A stretch of 64,000 nucleotides of DNA from an uncultured Bacteroidota bacterium (GCA_902559035.1 CACEGG010000001.1:62001-126000), one strand, 5' to 3'. Positions 48,754 to 57,993 are shown, counted from the first letter of the stretch. Translations and numbers: made by a program. The notes: generated from the sequence alone by a model not told the origin.

Positions 48754-49305
48754 TTAAAAGGTTTGATTTTTAATTATTTCTTTTTTTATTTTTTTTACTG
48801 CAATATGATATGAAGCCTTCAATGCTCCCTCAGAGGTCTCTAAAATATCAGCAATATCTTTGAATTTCATTTCCTGTTCATATTTCATTTGAAAAACTAG
48901 TTTTTGTTTTGTGGGTAAACTATTTATAATTTTTTGTAATTCTAACTGTAGCTCATCACCATCAAAATAAGGATCTTCTTTTAATTTTTCAGTTTGATAT
49001 TTCATGATCTCTTCAGAGGTTCTAAAGTGTTTTTTTGCTTTGTTTTTTATAAAGTTTAAGGATTCATTAGTTGCAATTCTATACATCCAAGTATAAAGTT
49101 TACTGTTTTCTTTGAAATTTTTAATTCCTCTAAACACTTTAATAAATGTATTTTGTAAAACATCATGAGAATCATCATGATCAAGAACTATTTTTCTTAT
49201 ATGCCAGTAGATGGGTTTTTTATATTTATCTAGTAAAATTTCAAAAGCCTTATCTCTTGAATTTTCGTCTTTGAGATTAGCAATAAAATTAGATTCATCT
49301 TTCAA
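48754..49305 (-). CDS. ECF-type RNA polymerase sigma factor
   Basis: 183 residues. Region 2 includes DVLQNTFIKVFRGIKNF (49-65) and YTWMYRIATNESLNFIKN (71-88). Region 4 (about 128-178) includes LPTKQKLVFQMKYEQEMKFKDIADILETSEGALKASYH. No region 3 or 1.1, as in ECF factors. First gene of the three-gene unit, with the anti-sigma factor 23 bases downstream. The promoter was not located. Confidence 0.93.
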   Translation of the reverse strand: MKDESNFIANLKDENSRDKAFEILLDKYKKPIYWHIRKIVLDHDDSHDVLQNTFIKVFRGIKNFKENSKLYTWMYRIATNESLNFIKNKAKKHFRTSEEIMKYQTEKLKEDPYFDGDELQLELQKIINSLPTKQKLVFQMKYEQEMKFKDIADILETSEGALKASYHIAVKKIKKEIIKNQTF

Positions 49306-49331
49306 AATAGAAGAGTATATATATATGACAA

Positions 49332-49352
49332 TTAAACTTTAATAAAGTTTAA
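49332..49352. repeat. 9-bp inverted repeat after the ABC exporter gene
   Basis: TTAAACTTT (49332-49340) and AAAGTTTAA (49344-49352) flank a 3-base AAT loop, immediately after the exporter stop on the minus strand and 27 bases before the sigma gene. It could be a weak terminator or attenuator; there is no T tract behind it. Confidence 0.5.
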
Positions 49353-51172
49353 GAAAACGATTGTAGTTTTATCAATTTTGAATAAGCCCCATCTTTTAAT
49401 AATAAATCTTTGTGTTGACCTTTTTCAATAATTTCTCCGTCACGAACAACTAAAATCATATCTGCTTTTTGAATAGTAGATAGCCTATGTGCAATAACTA
49501 AAGATGTTCTATTTTTCATTAATTTCTCAAGTGCTTCTTGGACTAGTTTTTCAGATTCAGAATCTAATGATGATGTGGCTTCGTCTAATATCATGATAGG
49601 AGGGTTCCTTAAAACAGCTCTTGCGATTGATATTCTTTGTTTTTGACCACCAGAAAGTTTACTACCACCATCACCAGTATTTGAGTCATACTTTTGTTCA
49701 AGTTTTTCAATGAAGTCATGTGCATTAGCGATCATTGCAGATTCTTTGATTTTTTTAAAATCGCTTTCCTCATTTGATAAATTAATATTGTTTAAAACAG
49801 TGTCATTAAAAAGAATGGATTCTTGCGAAACCAAACCAATCAATCCTCTCAAATCTTTTTTGAATAGTTTTTTTATGTTTATTCCGTCAATCAATATTTC
49901 ACCCTCATTAACATCATAAAATCTAGGAATTAAATTTGCTATTGTTGATTTACCACTTCCTGATTGTCCAACAAGAGCAATTGTTTGACCTTTTTTAATT
50001 TCAAAACTTAAATTGTTTAAAATATTTATATTTTCATATTTAAAACTTACATTATTAAACTTAATTTCAGATTCAAAAGATGTTTTACTAATTGGGTTTA
50101 AAATTTCATTAATTGTTGATTTTGAATCTAAAATTTCTAAAACTCTTTCTGCAGCGGCATTTCCTTTTTTGATTGAATAGGATGCCTTGCTAATTGCTTT
50201 AGCAGGAGTTAATACACCATATGCTAGTCCCATATAAGTAATGAAAGCTGCAGGGTTTAAATTTTGATCAATTAAAACCAAATTACCACCATACCATAAA
50301 AGAACTCCAATTACAGAAATTCCTAAAAATTCACTAACAGGGCTTGCCAGATTCTGTCTATTAATTAATCTATTAGAAAGATTGTAAAATTTGTTGTTAG
50401 AGTTTTTAAACTTCTCAATAAAGAAAAGTTCAGAAATAAAACCTTTTATAATTTTTAAACCATGTAGTGTTTCCTCAGTTATCGAAAGAAATTCAGCCTG
50501 TTCGTTTTGTACTAGAGTCGAAGTTGCTTTTAAAGAACGTCCAATAAGCGAAATTACAAATCCCGACAATGGAATAAATATTAAAACAAAAGCTGTTAGT
50601 TTAAAACTAATTAAAAACATGGCTGTAATTGTAAAAAAGATTGTTAATGGCTCTCTTACAATTAATTCAAGTATTGATAAAAAAGAATGCTGAATTTCAA
50701 GTACATCTGCTGTTATTCTCGAAATAACATCTCCTTTCTTTTTTTCTGTAAAAAAAGATATGGGCATACTTACAATTTTTTTATATACATCTTCTCTTAA
50801 ATTAGTTAAAATTCCATTTCTCAAAAACGTAATAAAATACATTGCTAAGTAGTTGAAAAAGTTCTTTAAAAAGAATAAAATAATTATAGATAGAATAACA
50901 AAAATAAGTGCCTTTTGAGGGTCTTCACCAGCATAACTACTAACTTGATAATTTAACCAACCCTCTAGATTGTTCCCAAAACTATAAATACCATCAAATT
51001 CAGGTTTAGAATAAGTTTTATTGTTTTCACCAAACAAGACTTCAAGCATTGGCATTAAAGACAGAAAAGATAATGCACTAAAAAGAGCATAAAGGATATT
51101 AAAAAAAATATTTAAATAAATATATTTTTTAAAAGGTTTAGCGTACTTAAATATTTTTTTAAAATATTCCAC
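49349..51172 (-). CDS. ABC exporter, fused membrane and ATPase domains (MsbA-like)
   Basis: 607 residues. Six membrane helices (about 18-330) precede an ATPase domain with Walker A GQSGSGKST (402-410), signature LSGGQKQR (about 508-516), Walker B IMILDEATSSLD and the His switch (VIAHRLST). Closest in organisation to MsbA, a lipid A or lipid exporter. In the same minus-strand block as the phospho-sugar mutase and glycosyltransferase genes, so an envelope role is likely; the substrate is not shown by sequence. Confidence 0.92.
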   Translation of the reverse strand: MEYFKKIFKYAKPFKKYIYLNIFFNILYALFSALSFLSLMPMLEVLFGENNKTYSKPEFDGIYSFGNNLEGWLNYQVSSYAGEDPQKALIFVILSIIILFFLKNFFNYLAMYFITFLRNGILTNLREDVYKKIVSMPISFFTEKKKGDVISRITADVLEIQHSFLSILELIVREPLTIFFTITAMFLISFKLTAFVLIFIPLSGFVISLIGRSLKATSTLVQNEQAEFLSITEETLHGLKIIKGFISELFFIEKFKNSNNKFYNLSNRLINRQNLASPVSEFLGISVIGVLLWYGGNLVLIDQNLNPAAFITYMGLAYGVLTPAKAISKASYSIKKGNAAAERVLEILDSKSTINEILNPISKTSFESEIKFNNVSFKYENINILNNLSFEIKKGQTIALVGQSGSGKSTIANLIPRFYDVNEGEILIDGINIKKLFKKDLRGLIGLVSQESILFNDTVLNNINLSNEESDFKKIKESAMIANAHDFIEKLEQKYDSNTGDGGSKLSGGQKQRISIARAVLRNPPIMILDEATSSLDSESEKLVQEALEKLMKNRTSLVIAHRLSTIQKADMILVVRDGEIIEKGQHKDLLLKDGAYSKLIKLQSFS

Positions 51173-51174
51173 TT

Positions 51175-52881
51175 TTAAAATTCAAATTCTTTGATAATTC
51201 GTTCTATTTTATTTTCCAATAAAGTATCAATTTTTAAATAATCGCTTTTAGATTCTAATTTAGAATTAACACTAATGTAAAACTTTATTTTGGGTTCAGT
51301 TCCACTTGGTCTTGCTGCCACCGTAGTGCCATCTTCAGCTTCGAAAATTAAAACATTTGATTTAGGGAAATCTAATTTACTTGAATTACCATTTACAGGA
51401 TCTCGTTTCGAGGATGATTCAAAATCTTTAATAAATTTCAACTTAATTCCATCAATCATTTTAATCCCAGAAGTTCTTAGGGAATTCATTATATCACTAA
51501 TTTCTTCTAACCCTTTAGCACCCTCTTTCTTAATGGAAATTAATCTTTCTTTGTAAAAGCCATATTTTATATAACAATTGATCAGATAGTCAATTATACT
51601 ACTATTATTAGTTTTGCATTCAGATCCTAGTTCACAAGCTACTAGGGCAGATGTTATTGCATCTTTATCTCTGACAAAATCACCAACCATATATCCGTAA
51701 CTTTCTTCTCCTCCAGAGATAAATTTTTGATTTTTATAATCATTAATCATCTTGCCAATCCATTTAAATCCAGTTAATCCAACTTTGAAGTCAACATTAT
51801 AATAGTTAGCTATGTGTTTTATCATATTCGTTGAAACAACAGTTGAACCAATAAAAAATGATTGATCCAAATTTTCTTTTTTACTCAGTATGTATTCAGT
51901 TAGTAAAATCATCATTTGATTACCATTCAAAATAATATAATCTCCTTGATGGTTTTTTACGGCCAAACCAACTCTATCAGCATCAGGATCTGTTCCAATA
52001 ACAATATCAGCATTTAATATTTCAGCTTTTTTTATTGCAATTTCTAAAGCTTCTGGTTCTTCAGGGTTAGGAGATTTAACTGTACTGAAATTCCCGTCTG
52101 GAATAGCTTGCTTGTCTACAATATGAAAATCTTTAAAACCAGCACCTATTAATACAGCTGGTAGAAGTTTATATGATGTTCCGTGAATTGGAGTAAAGAC
52201 CACTTTATAATCTTCTCTTTTTGATTCACCTATTTTTCCATTTTTAATCGAATCTTTAATAAAACTTGAATCTATTTCAGTATCAATTAATTGAATATTC
52301 GAATCATTTTTCACAAAATTAATTTCTTCAAATTTAATTGATTCGATTTCTTTGATTAAATTTTTGTCAATGGGTGGCACGATTTGTCCCCCGTCTTTCC
52401 AGTATACTTTGTAGCCATTGTATTCCGGTGGATTATGAGATGCAGTCAATACAATTCCACAAATACATTTTAATTTTATGAGTGCATAAGAAAGCTCAGG
52501 AGTAGGTCTTATGGAACTAAAAAGATAAACTTTAATATTATTAGAACTAAAAATTTCAGCAACTTGATTAGCAAGTTCTTTACTTTGATTTCTACAATCG
52601 TAAGCAATAACTACAGCTTCTTTATCATCAGAAATTTTGTTAATATAATTAGATATTCCTTGTGTGTTTTTTCCAAAAGTATATTTATTAACTCTGTTTG
52701 GACCATAACCAACAATTCCTCTCATTCCACCAGTTCCGAAGGAAAGATCTTTATAGAATGAATCTTGAAATTTTGAATTATTATCATTTTTTAATTTCTG
52801 TACCTCCTGAATTGTTTCTTTATCAAATGGAAATTGTGTCCATTCTAAGTAATTTTTTTGTATTATTTCTTCGTTATTCAT
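51175..52881 (-). CDS. Phospho-sugar mutase (phosphoglucomutase / phosphomannomutase family)
   Basis: 568 residues. The four alpha-D-phosphohexomutase domains are visible: active-site Ser in TASHNPPEYNGYKVYW, the metal loop GTDPDADRVG, the sugar-binding GGEESYGYMVGDFVRDKDA and the phosphate-binding RPSGTEPKIKFY. At this length it resembles the PgcA/PGM-type bacterial enzymes. Gives glucose-1-phosphate or mannose-1-phosphate for glycan synthesis. It overlaps the glycosyltransferase gene by 8 bases and precedes the exporter by 2. Confidence 0.93.
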   Translation of the reverse strand: MNNEEIIQKNYLEWTQFPFDKETIQEVQKLKNDNNSKFQDSFYKDLSFGTGGMRGIVGYGPNRVNKYTFGKNTQGISNYINKISDDKEAVVIAYDCRNQSKELANQVAEIFSSNNIKVYLFSSIRPTPELSYALIKLKCICGIVLTASHNPPEYNGYKVYWKDGGQIVPPIDKNLIKEIESIKFEEINFVKNDSNIQLIDTEIDSSFIKDSIKNGKIGESKREDYKVVFTPIHGTSYKLLPAVLIGAGFKDFHIVDKQAIPDGNFSTVKSPNPEEPEALEIAIKKAEILNADIVIGTDPDADRVGLAVKNHQGDYIILNGNQMMILLTEYILSKKENLDQSFFIGSTVVSTNMIKHIANYYNVDFKVGLTGFKWIGKMINDYKNQKFISGGEESYGYMVGDFVRDKDAITSALVACELGSECKTNNSSIIDYLINCYIKYGFYKERLISIKKEGAKGLEEISDIMNSLRTSGIKMIDGIKLKFIKDFESSSKRDPVNGNSSKLDFPKSNVLIFEAEDGTTVAARPSGTEPKIKFYISVNSKLESKSDYLKIDTLLENKIERIIKEFEF

Positions 52882-53827
52882 TTATCGTTTCAGTAATAAT
52901 ATATTGTTTTTTTATTTTTTTGTTTCTAAGTATTATCTCTCCAAGAAATCCTGCTAAAAAAAACTGAGAGCCCATTATCATGGTTGCTAACGCTATATAG
53001 AATTCAGGTCTTTCAGTTATAAGTCTTCCAGATTTTTCTAAAATAAGTTTATCAATACCCAAATAAATTGAAAAAATAAAGCCAGTAATTAGCATAAGCG
53101 TTCCAATTAGACCAAAAAAATGCATTGGTCTTTTTCCAAATTTGTGAATAAACCAAAGAGTTATTAGGTCTAAAAATCCTTTTACGAATCTGTCAATTCC
53201 ATATTTTGTTTTTCCGTGTTTTCTTGGATGATGAATAACTACTTTTTCTGTAATTCTTCCATAACCTGCATTCTTTGCAAGAACGGGAATATATCTATGC
53301 ATCCCACCTGTTAATTTTATGTGCTTAACTACTTTTTGTTTATATGCTTTAATTCCGCAGTTAAAATCATTAAGTCTAATTCCTGAGGTTATTCTCGCAG
53401 CTAAATTAAAAATCTTTGATGGTATATTTTTAAATAATATTGAATCGAATCTAACTTTTTTCCAGCCAGAAACTAAATCAAAATTTTCAATAGCTATTTT
53501 ATTGTAAAGTTCCGGTATTTCCTTTGGGTCATCTTGCAAATCTGCATCCATAGTGATTACTACCTTGCCTTTACTAGCTTTAAAACCTGCAGAAAGTGCT
53601 TGTGATTTACCAAAATTCTTTAAAAAACGTATTCCTTTAATATTTTGATCTAGAGCGCATAGTTTTGAAATAATTTCCCAAGATTTATCTGTACTTCCAT
53701 CATCAATTAAAATAATTTCATAGTTAAGATTTATTTCACTAATTACCGATGAAATTGATGACACTAATTCTTCAAGAGAATTTTGCTCATTTATAAGTGG
53801 AATAACGACAGAAAGATTCATTTTCAA
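52874..53827 (-). CDS. Family 2 glycosyltransferase (dolichyl-phosphate mannose synthase-like)
   Basis: 317 residues. The GT2 catalytic domain (1-210) has VVIPLINEQNSLEELV, DDGSTDKSW (43-50) and MDADLQDDP with the metal-binding Asp residues. Two membrane helices follow (about 232-255 and 275-297). The family transfers a sugar from a nucleotide donor to a polyprenyl-phosphate lipid, so this is probably an undecaprenyl-phosphate glycosyltransferase. Upstream of the mutase and exporter genes in one transcription unit. Confidence 0.92.
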   Translation of the reverse strand: MKMNLSVVIPLINEQNSLEELVSSISSVISEINLNYEIILIDDGSTDKSWEIISKLCALDQNIKGIRFLKNFGKSQALSAGFKASKGKVVITMDADLQDDPKEIPELYNKIAIENFDLVSGWKKVRFDSILFKNIPSKIFNLAARITSGIRLNDFNCGIKAYKQKVVKHIKLTGGMHRYIPVLAKNAGYGRITEKVVIHHPRKHGKTKYGIDRFVKGFLDLITLWFIHKFGKRPMHFFGLIGTLMLITGFIFSIYLGIDKLILEKSGRLITERPEFYIALATMIMGSQFFLAGFLGEIILRNKKIKKQYIITETINE

Positions 53828-53831
53828 CTAA

Positions 53832-54347
53832 TTATAGTTGTTTTTTTGTTTTTATAAAGAGAGATAAAATAACACTATATAAAAATCCAACTAAAAGTGT
53901 GCCAATTAAAATTACCGGATAAGTTAAGAAAGTGAACGGTTTTGAATTTTCAATAAAGGTGTTAAGATCCATTCCCTGAAGTGCTTCAGGATAATCATTC
54001 ATAGTTTGATTATAGGAAATCTCCAATACTTTATCCATAAAATCAGGCTCCATTACGTTTGTAAGGAACAATGTATAAAAAATAGAGATTAAGGCGATAA
54101 CAAGTGAAATTCCTGTTCCAATTTTTCTAACAGAGCTGGCTTGTATTTTATTTTCATTCGCTTTTTTAAAAGCTAAACATCCTACTGTGATACCTGCAAA
54201 AGTAATTACTGTGTTAGTAATTTGAACAAATGCATTTTGTTCGTAATGTGCGTCTAAGAAAAATAACATTAAACTAAAGCATATTAGAACAACACCTGTG
54301 GTTAGTCCGTAGTTGATCATGAATTGTTTTGAGCTTATTTCTTCCAT
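53832..54347 (-). CDS. DUF4199-family membrane protein
   Basis: 171 residues from the ATG at 54347 (a longer reading to 54452 adds an unlike N-terminus). Four membrane helices (about 13-32, 42-62, 74-95, 145-165) with the typical MINYGLTTGVVLICFSLMLFF start and a small extracytoplasmic loop holding NQTMNDYPEALQGMD. Function unknown; widespread in Bacteroidetes. Five bases before the glycosyltransferase gene, suggesting a link to envelope glycan work. Divergent from rpmE2. Confidence 0.88.
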   Translation of the reverse strand: MEEISSKQFMINYGLTTGVVLICFSLMLFFLDAHYEQNAFVQITNTVITFAGITVGCLAFKKANENKIQASSVRKIGTGISLVIALISIFYTLFLTNVMEPDFMDKVLEISYNQTMNDYPEALQGMDLNTFIENSKPFTFLTYPVILIGTLLVGFLYSVILSLFIKTKKQL

Positions 54348-54415
54348 AATATTTAAATAATTTTTATAAAAATAGTTATAATTTAAATACTTGTTTAGTT
54401 TAAAAGAGTATAAAG

Positions 54416-54445
54416 TTGCAAATTGATAAAAAAGAATTAAATTTG
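54416..54445 (+). promoter_or_regulatory. Promoter of rpmE2
   Basis: TTG (54416-54418) and TAAATTTG (54438-54445) are separated by 19 bases, an exact consensus fit, and lie 18 bases before the ATG at 54464. An upstream TTG start at 54416, in frame, would begin inside this promoter and is therefore rejected. Confidence 0.75.
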
Positions 54446-54463
54446 CATCCAATTATTAAAGAA

Positions 54464-54715
54464 ATGAAAGAAGGTATACACCCAGAAAACTATAGATTAG
54501 TAGCTTTTAAAGACATGTCCAACAATGATATATTTATCACAAAATCAACTGTTGAGAGTAAAGATTCTATTGAACATGAAGGTGTAACATATCCTTTGGT
54601 AAAATTAGAAATTTCTAGAACTTCACACCCTTATTATACTGGTAAAACCAAACTTGTTGATACTGCTGGTAGAATAGATAAGTTTAAAAACAGATACGCT
54701 AAACTTAAAAAGTAA
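54464..54715 (+). CDS. rpmE2: 50S ribosomal protein L31, type B (zinc-free)
   Basis: 83 residues from the ATG at 54464, starting MKEGIHPENYRLVAFKDMSN and ending DTAGRIDKFKNRYAKLKK. It contains no cysteine, so it is the zinc-independent L31B form. L31 bridges the central protuberance with the 30S head. Its stop is one base from the peptide-binding lipoprotein stop on the opposite strand. Confidence 0.95.
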   Translation: MKEGIHPENYRLVAFKDMSNNDIFITKSTVESKDSIEHEGVTYPLVKLEISRTSHPYYTGKTKLVDTAGRIDKFKNRYAKLKK

Positions 54716-54716
54716 T

Positions 54717-56327
54717 TTACTTTTTATAAACTTTTCTTAAATCTAATTGATTTACAGGATTAGTTTTTAAACCATAAACATCTTTGTGTGTAAATCTCAT
54801 TACCTTATCATAGTATAATGGAATTATCGGTGCATTGCTTATAATAATACTATCTAGTTTTTTGTAAGAATTCTCTCTTATTTTTTTATTTTGTTCAAAA
54901 TAAGTGCTTTCAAATAATTCATCATAAAAATTATTTTTAAAATGAGTGTAGTTAGGACCATTTGGGGCTAAATTATTTGAGTAAAAAAGTCCAAGATAGT
55001 TTTCGCTGTCTGGGTAATCAGCTATCCAGCTTGCTCTGAACATTTCAAATTTTCCAGTTGATTTACCCAGCCTCAAGGTTGAGGCTGGAACAATGTTAAT
55101 AGAAATACTAATATCAATTTTTTGTAATTCTCTTTGAATAAATTCTATAATGTCCAAATAATTTGCATCACTTGTTAAAGTAAGTTGGATATTTTCAATT
55201 TTATTTTCTTTTTTATATTCTTTAACTAGCCTTTTTGCTTTCTCTAAGTCGTAATCAAACCCTTGAGTATTTGAATCATTATTCATGCCTTTAGGAATAA
55301 AACCGTTATTAGCTGGATAACCAATATTGTTTCTCAAATATTCCATCATCTTTTTTTTATCAATTGCAAAATTTATTGCTCGTCTAAGTTTCTTGGAATT
55401 GACATGACTTTCTTTTTTTCCCAAGTAAAAACCTATGTATTCGGTATTTAGATAAGGACCTGAAATTAGTTTTATTGGTTTAGAAAGATTTTCCTTCAAA
55501 TTACCATCATTTGTGATTAGTTGATCTTTAAAAGAAGCATCAATTGAATTTATAAAGTCTATTTTATTTTGAGCAAATTCCATGAATTCACTTTTTTTAT
55601 CGGGCAAAAAAGTTATTGCTACAGCTTCGAGGTAAGGTAATTGATTTCCTAAACTATCTTTTTCAAAATAGAGATTATTTTTTCTCAATACTAGTTTTAT
55701 GTTTTCTTCCCACTTTTTAAATTTAAATGGACCTGTTCCAATAGGGTTTTTTCCAAATTTATCTCCGTAAAAGAGAACGGATTCCTCAGGGACAACAGAA
55801 AAATATTTCATTGAAAGTATACCTAAAAAAGCAGCAAATGGTTTTTTTAAATTTATAGAAAATATACTATCGTTTTCGGCTTTAAAACTCTTAATGTTTT
55901 CAAGAGCCCACATTCCAGGAGATCCAAGTTTAGGGTTTTTCAATCTTTTAAAACTAAACTCAAAATCATTTGCATTTACAGTTCTAGTTAAATCTTCTCC
56001 AAAACTTTGGGATTCATGAAAATAAACTTCATTTTTAATATTGAAATTATAATTTAATCCATCTTTTGAAATTGTCCAGCTTTCAGCCAAATCAGGGACA
56101 ATATTTAAATCTTCATCTAATCTAACTAAACCATTAAACAACTGATTAACGGGCCAAATATTTCTTAATGTGCTGGAAAAAGCAGGATCAAGTGATGAAA
56201 TGTTAGAATGCTCATTATATCTAAAAACTTGATTTTCATCTAGATCGGTTTTTTTGGAACAATTAGACAGAGAAAAAAGAATAAGTATTGCTATTATATT
56301 TCTAAAAGTTTTGTAATTGTAAATCAT
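54717..56327 (-). CDS. Oligopeptide-type substrate-binding lipoprotein of an ABC transporter
   Basis: 536 residues. Lipoprotein signal with lipobox SLSNC (Cys23). The SBP_bac_5 fold is shown by LDPAFSSTLRNIWPVNQLFNGLVRLDEDLNIVPDLAESW, the WALENIKSFKAEND region, and the ligand-binding RASWIADYPDSENYLGLFYS block. No permease or ATPase genes are adjacent, so it is an orphan or uses a distant transporter. A GC-rich palindrome at 55067-55088 lies within the gene. Confidence 0.9.
   Translation of the reverse strand: MIYNYKTFRNIIAILILFSLSNCSKKTDLDENQVFRYNEHSNISSLDPAFSSTLRNIWPVNQLFNGLVRLDEDLNIVPDLAESWTISKDGLNYNFNIKNEVYFHESQSFGEDLTRTVNANDFEFSFKRLKNPKLGSPGMWALENIKSFKAENDSIFSINLKKPFAAFLGILSMKYFSVVPEESVLFYGDKFGKNPIGTGPFKFKKWEENIKLVLRKNNLYFEKDSLGNQLPYLEAVAITFLPDKKSEFMEFAQNKIDFINSIDASFKDQLITNDGNLKENLSKPIKLISGPYLNTEYIGFYLGKKESHVNSKKLRRAINFAIDKKKMMEYLRNNIGYPANNGFIPKGMNNDSNTQGFDYDLEKAKRLVKEYKKENKIENIQLTLTSDANYLDIIEFIQRELQKIDISISINIVPASTLRLGKSTGKFEMFRASWIADYPDSENYLGLFYSNNLAPNGPNYTHFKNNFYDELFESTYFEQNKKIRENSYKKLDSIIISNAPIIPLYYDKVMRFTHKDVYGLKTNPVNQLDLRKVYKK
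55067..55088. repeat. 22-bp GC-rich perfect palindrome within the lipoprotein gene
   Basis: A 10-bp stem CCAGCCTCAA (55067-55076) with TTGAGGCTGG (55079-55088) around GG. It is far richer in G and C than its surroundings and uses codons (CTG, AGG) uncommon in this gene. It encodes part of ASTLRLG in a variable surface loop. Confidence 0.75.
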
Positions 56328-56348
56328 TGATTTTGATTCCTATATTTG
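56317..56348 (+). promoter_or_regulatory. Promoter of mtaB
   Basis: TTG (56317-56319) and TATATTTG (56341-56348) are separated by 21 bases, within the accepted range. The ATG of mtaB is at 56376. Confidence 0.65.
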
Positions 56349-56375
56349 CAACCTAAATTTATAGATTAAATTTAC

Positions 56376-57710
56376 ATGAACCAAAATCATACTGTAGCAC
56401 TTACAACCCTTGGTTGTAAGTTGAATTTCTCGGAGACTTCTACAATATCTAGACAATTTAAAAATGTTGGCTACAGAATTGTCAGATTTGACCAATTTTC
56501 TGATATATATGTTATTAACACTTGTTCAGTAACAGAAAATGCTGACAAACAATTTAAATCGTACGTTTCAAAAGCATTAAAAATTAATCAAGATGCATTT
56601 ATTATAGCAATAGGTTGTTATGCTCAGCTAAAGCCTGAAGAATTAGCAAATGTTAATGGGGTTGATTTAGTTTTAGGAAGTAAAGAAAAGTTTAAAATTC
56701 TAGATTATTTAAATGACTTTAAAAAAAATCAGTCCTCAAAGATTCACTCTTGTGAAATCAGTGAAACAAATTTTTATAGATCAAGTTTTTCAATAGGTGA
56801 TAGAACTAGATCATTTTTAAAAGTTCAGGATGGTTGTGATTATAAATGTACATATTGTACAATTCCATTAGCAAGGGGCATTTCTAGAAGTGATAAGCTT
56901 GATAATATTCTAAGAGCAGCTAAAGAAATTTCTGATTCTGGTATTAAAGAAATAGTTCTTACAGGTGTAAATATTGGAGATTATGGTAAAGGTGAGTTTG
57001 GAAATAAAAATCATAAAAATACATTCTTGGAATTAGTAACAGCACTTGACAAAGTGGATGGCATATCCAGAGTAAGAATATCTTCGATTGAACCAAACCT
57101 ACTTTCTAATGACATAATCAATTTTGTTAGCAACAGTAAAAAATTTGTTCCTCATTTTCATATTCCAATGCAAAGTGGTAGTGATACTATTTTGAAACTT
57201 ATGAAAAGAAGATATTTGTCAAAGTTATACAGAGATAGAATTAATCATGTTAAACAAGTTATGCCAAATGCGTGTATCGGAGCTGATGTTATAGTTGGAT
57301 TCCCTGGTGAAAGCGAAAAGGAATTTATGGAAACATATAATTTTATTAAAAGTTTAGATCTTTCCTACCTCCACGTTTTTACATATTCAGAAAGAGATAA
57401 TACAGAAGCTATAGGCTTAAACAATGTTGTTCCAAGCAATATAAGATCCAAAAGAAGTAAATTGTTAAGAGCTTTATCTGTTCAGTTAAAAAGAAAATTT
57501 TATATGTCTCAGCTTGGAACAATTAAGAATGTTTTGTTTGAGCCTGAAAATAGAAATGGTTTTATTTACGGATTTTCAAATAATTATGTAAGAATAAAAA
57601 CTCCTTGGAGAAGTTCAATTAAGGATAAGATTATTCCATTCGAATTACAAAATATTAGTGATGATGGTTTAGTTACTGGAGAAGTTTCTATAATGGAAGC
57701 TATAGTCTAA
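56376..57710 (+). CDS. mtaB: tRNA (t6A37) methylthiotransferase MtaB
   Basis: 444 residues. Radical SAM methylthiotransferase that changes t6A to ms2t6A at position 37 of ANN-decoding tRNAs. The N-terminal UPF0004 domain holds three cysteines (TLGCKLN, NTCSVTENAD, IGCYAQL), the radical SAM motif is CDYKCTYC near 153, and a TRAM-like tail ends the protein. It overlaps the GNAT gene by 11 bases at its 3' end. Confidence 0.93.
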   Translation: MNQNHTVALTTLGCKLNFSETSTISRQFKNVGYRIVRFDQFSDIYVINTCSVTENADKQFKSYVSKALKINQDAFIIAIGCYAQLKPEELANVNGVDLVLGSKEKFKILDYLNDFKKNQSSKIHSCEISETNFYRSSFSIGDRTRSFLKVQDGCDYKCTYCTIPLARGISRSDKLDNILRAAKEISDSGIKEIVLTGVNIGDYGKGEFGNKNHKNTFLELVTALDKVDGISRVRISSIEPNLLSNDIINFVSNSKKFVPHFHIPMQSGSDTILKLMKRRYLSKLYRDRINHVKQVMPNACIGADVIVGFPGESEKEFMETYNFIKSLDLSYLHVFTYSERDNTEAIGLNNVVPSNIRSKRSKLLRALSVQLKRKFYMSQLGTIKNVLFEPENRNGFIYGFSNNYVRIKTPWRSSIKDKIIPFELQNISDDGLVTGEVSIMEAIV

Positions 57711-57993
57711 CTCCTATTGGAAGAAGTTCTTTAAATTCTTTATTTTTCTTAATGAATTTTCTAACTTGAGGAGCTGTTGGCATTACTCGAATATTTTTCT
57801 CCTTAATTATTTCGAATACTTCTCTAATAAAAATTTCCTCGAAATTTTCATCTTTGTTAGATGAAGGTATGATTAATTTTGTAAGAAAGATTTTTCTGTC
57901 TTGAAGTGCATATTCAATAATAGCTAAATCATCTTCGATTTCAACTTCATATTGACGTAAAAATAAGTTATCGTTAATTATAAGATTTCCCAT
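57700..57993 (-). CDS. Small GNAT-like protein without acetyl-CoA loop
   Basis: 97 residues, related to the short COG2388-type N-acetyltransferases by the LATIEY-like segment (DDLAIIEYALQDRKIFLTKLIIP) and the C-terminal RVMPTAPQVRKFIKKNKEFKELLP. The acetyl-CoA-binding Q/RxxGxG/A loop is not present; SSNKDENFEEIFIREVFEII stands where it should be. It may bind but not use acetyl-CoA, or have another function. Its 3' end overlaps mtaB. Confidence 0.7.
   Translation of the reverse strand: MGNLIINDNLFLRQYEVEIEDDLAIIEYALQDRKIFLTKLIIPSSNKDENFEEIFIREVFEIIKEKNIRVMPTAPQVRKFIKKNKEFKELLPIGVRL

Noticed and set aside
54348-54452. Longer start for the DUF4199 gene
   Set aside because: The added 35 residues are unlike the family and would overlap the rpmE2 promoter region.
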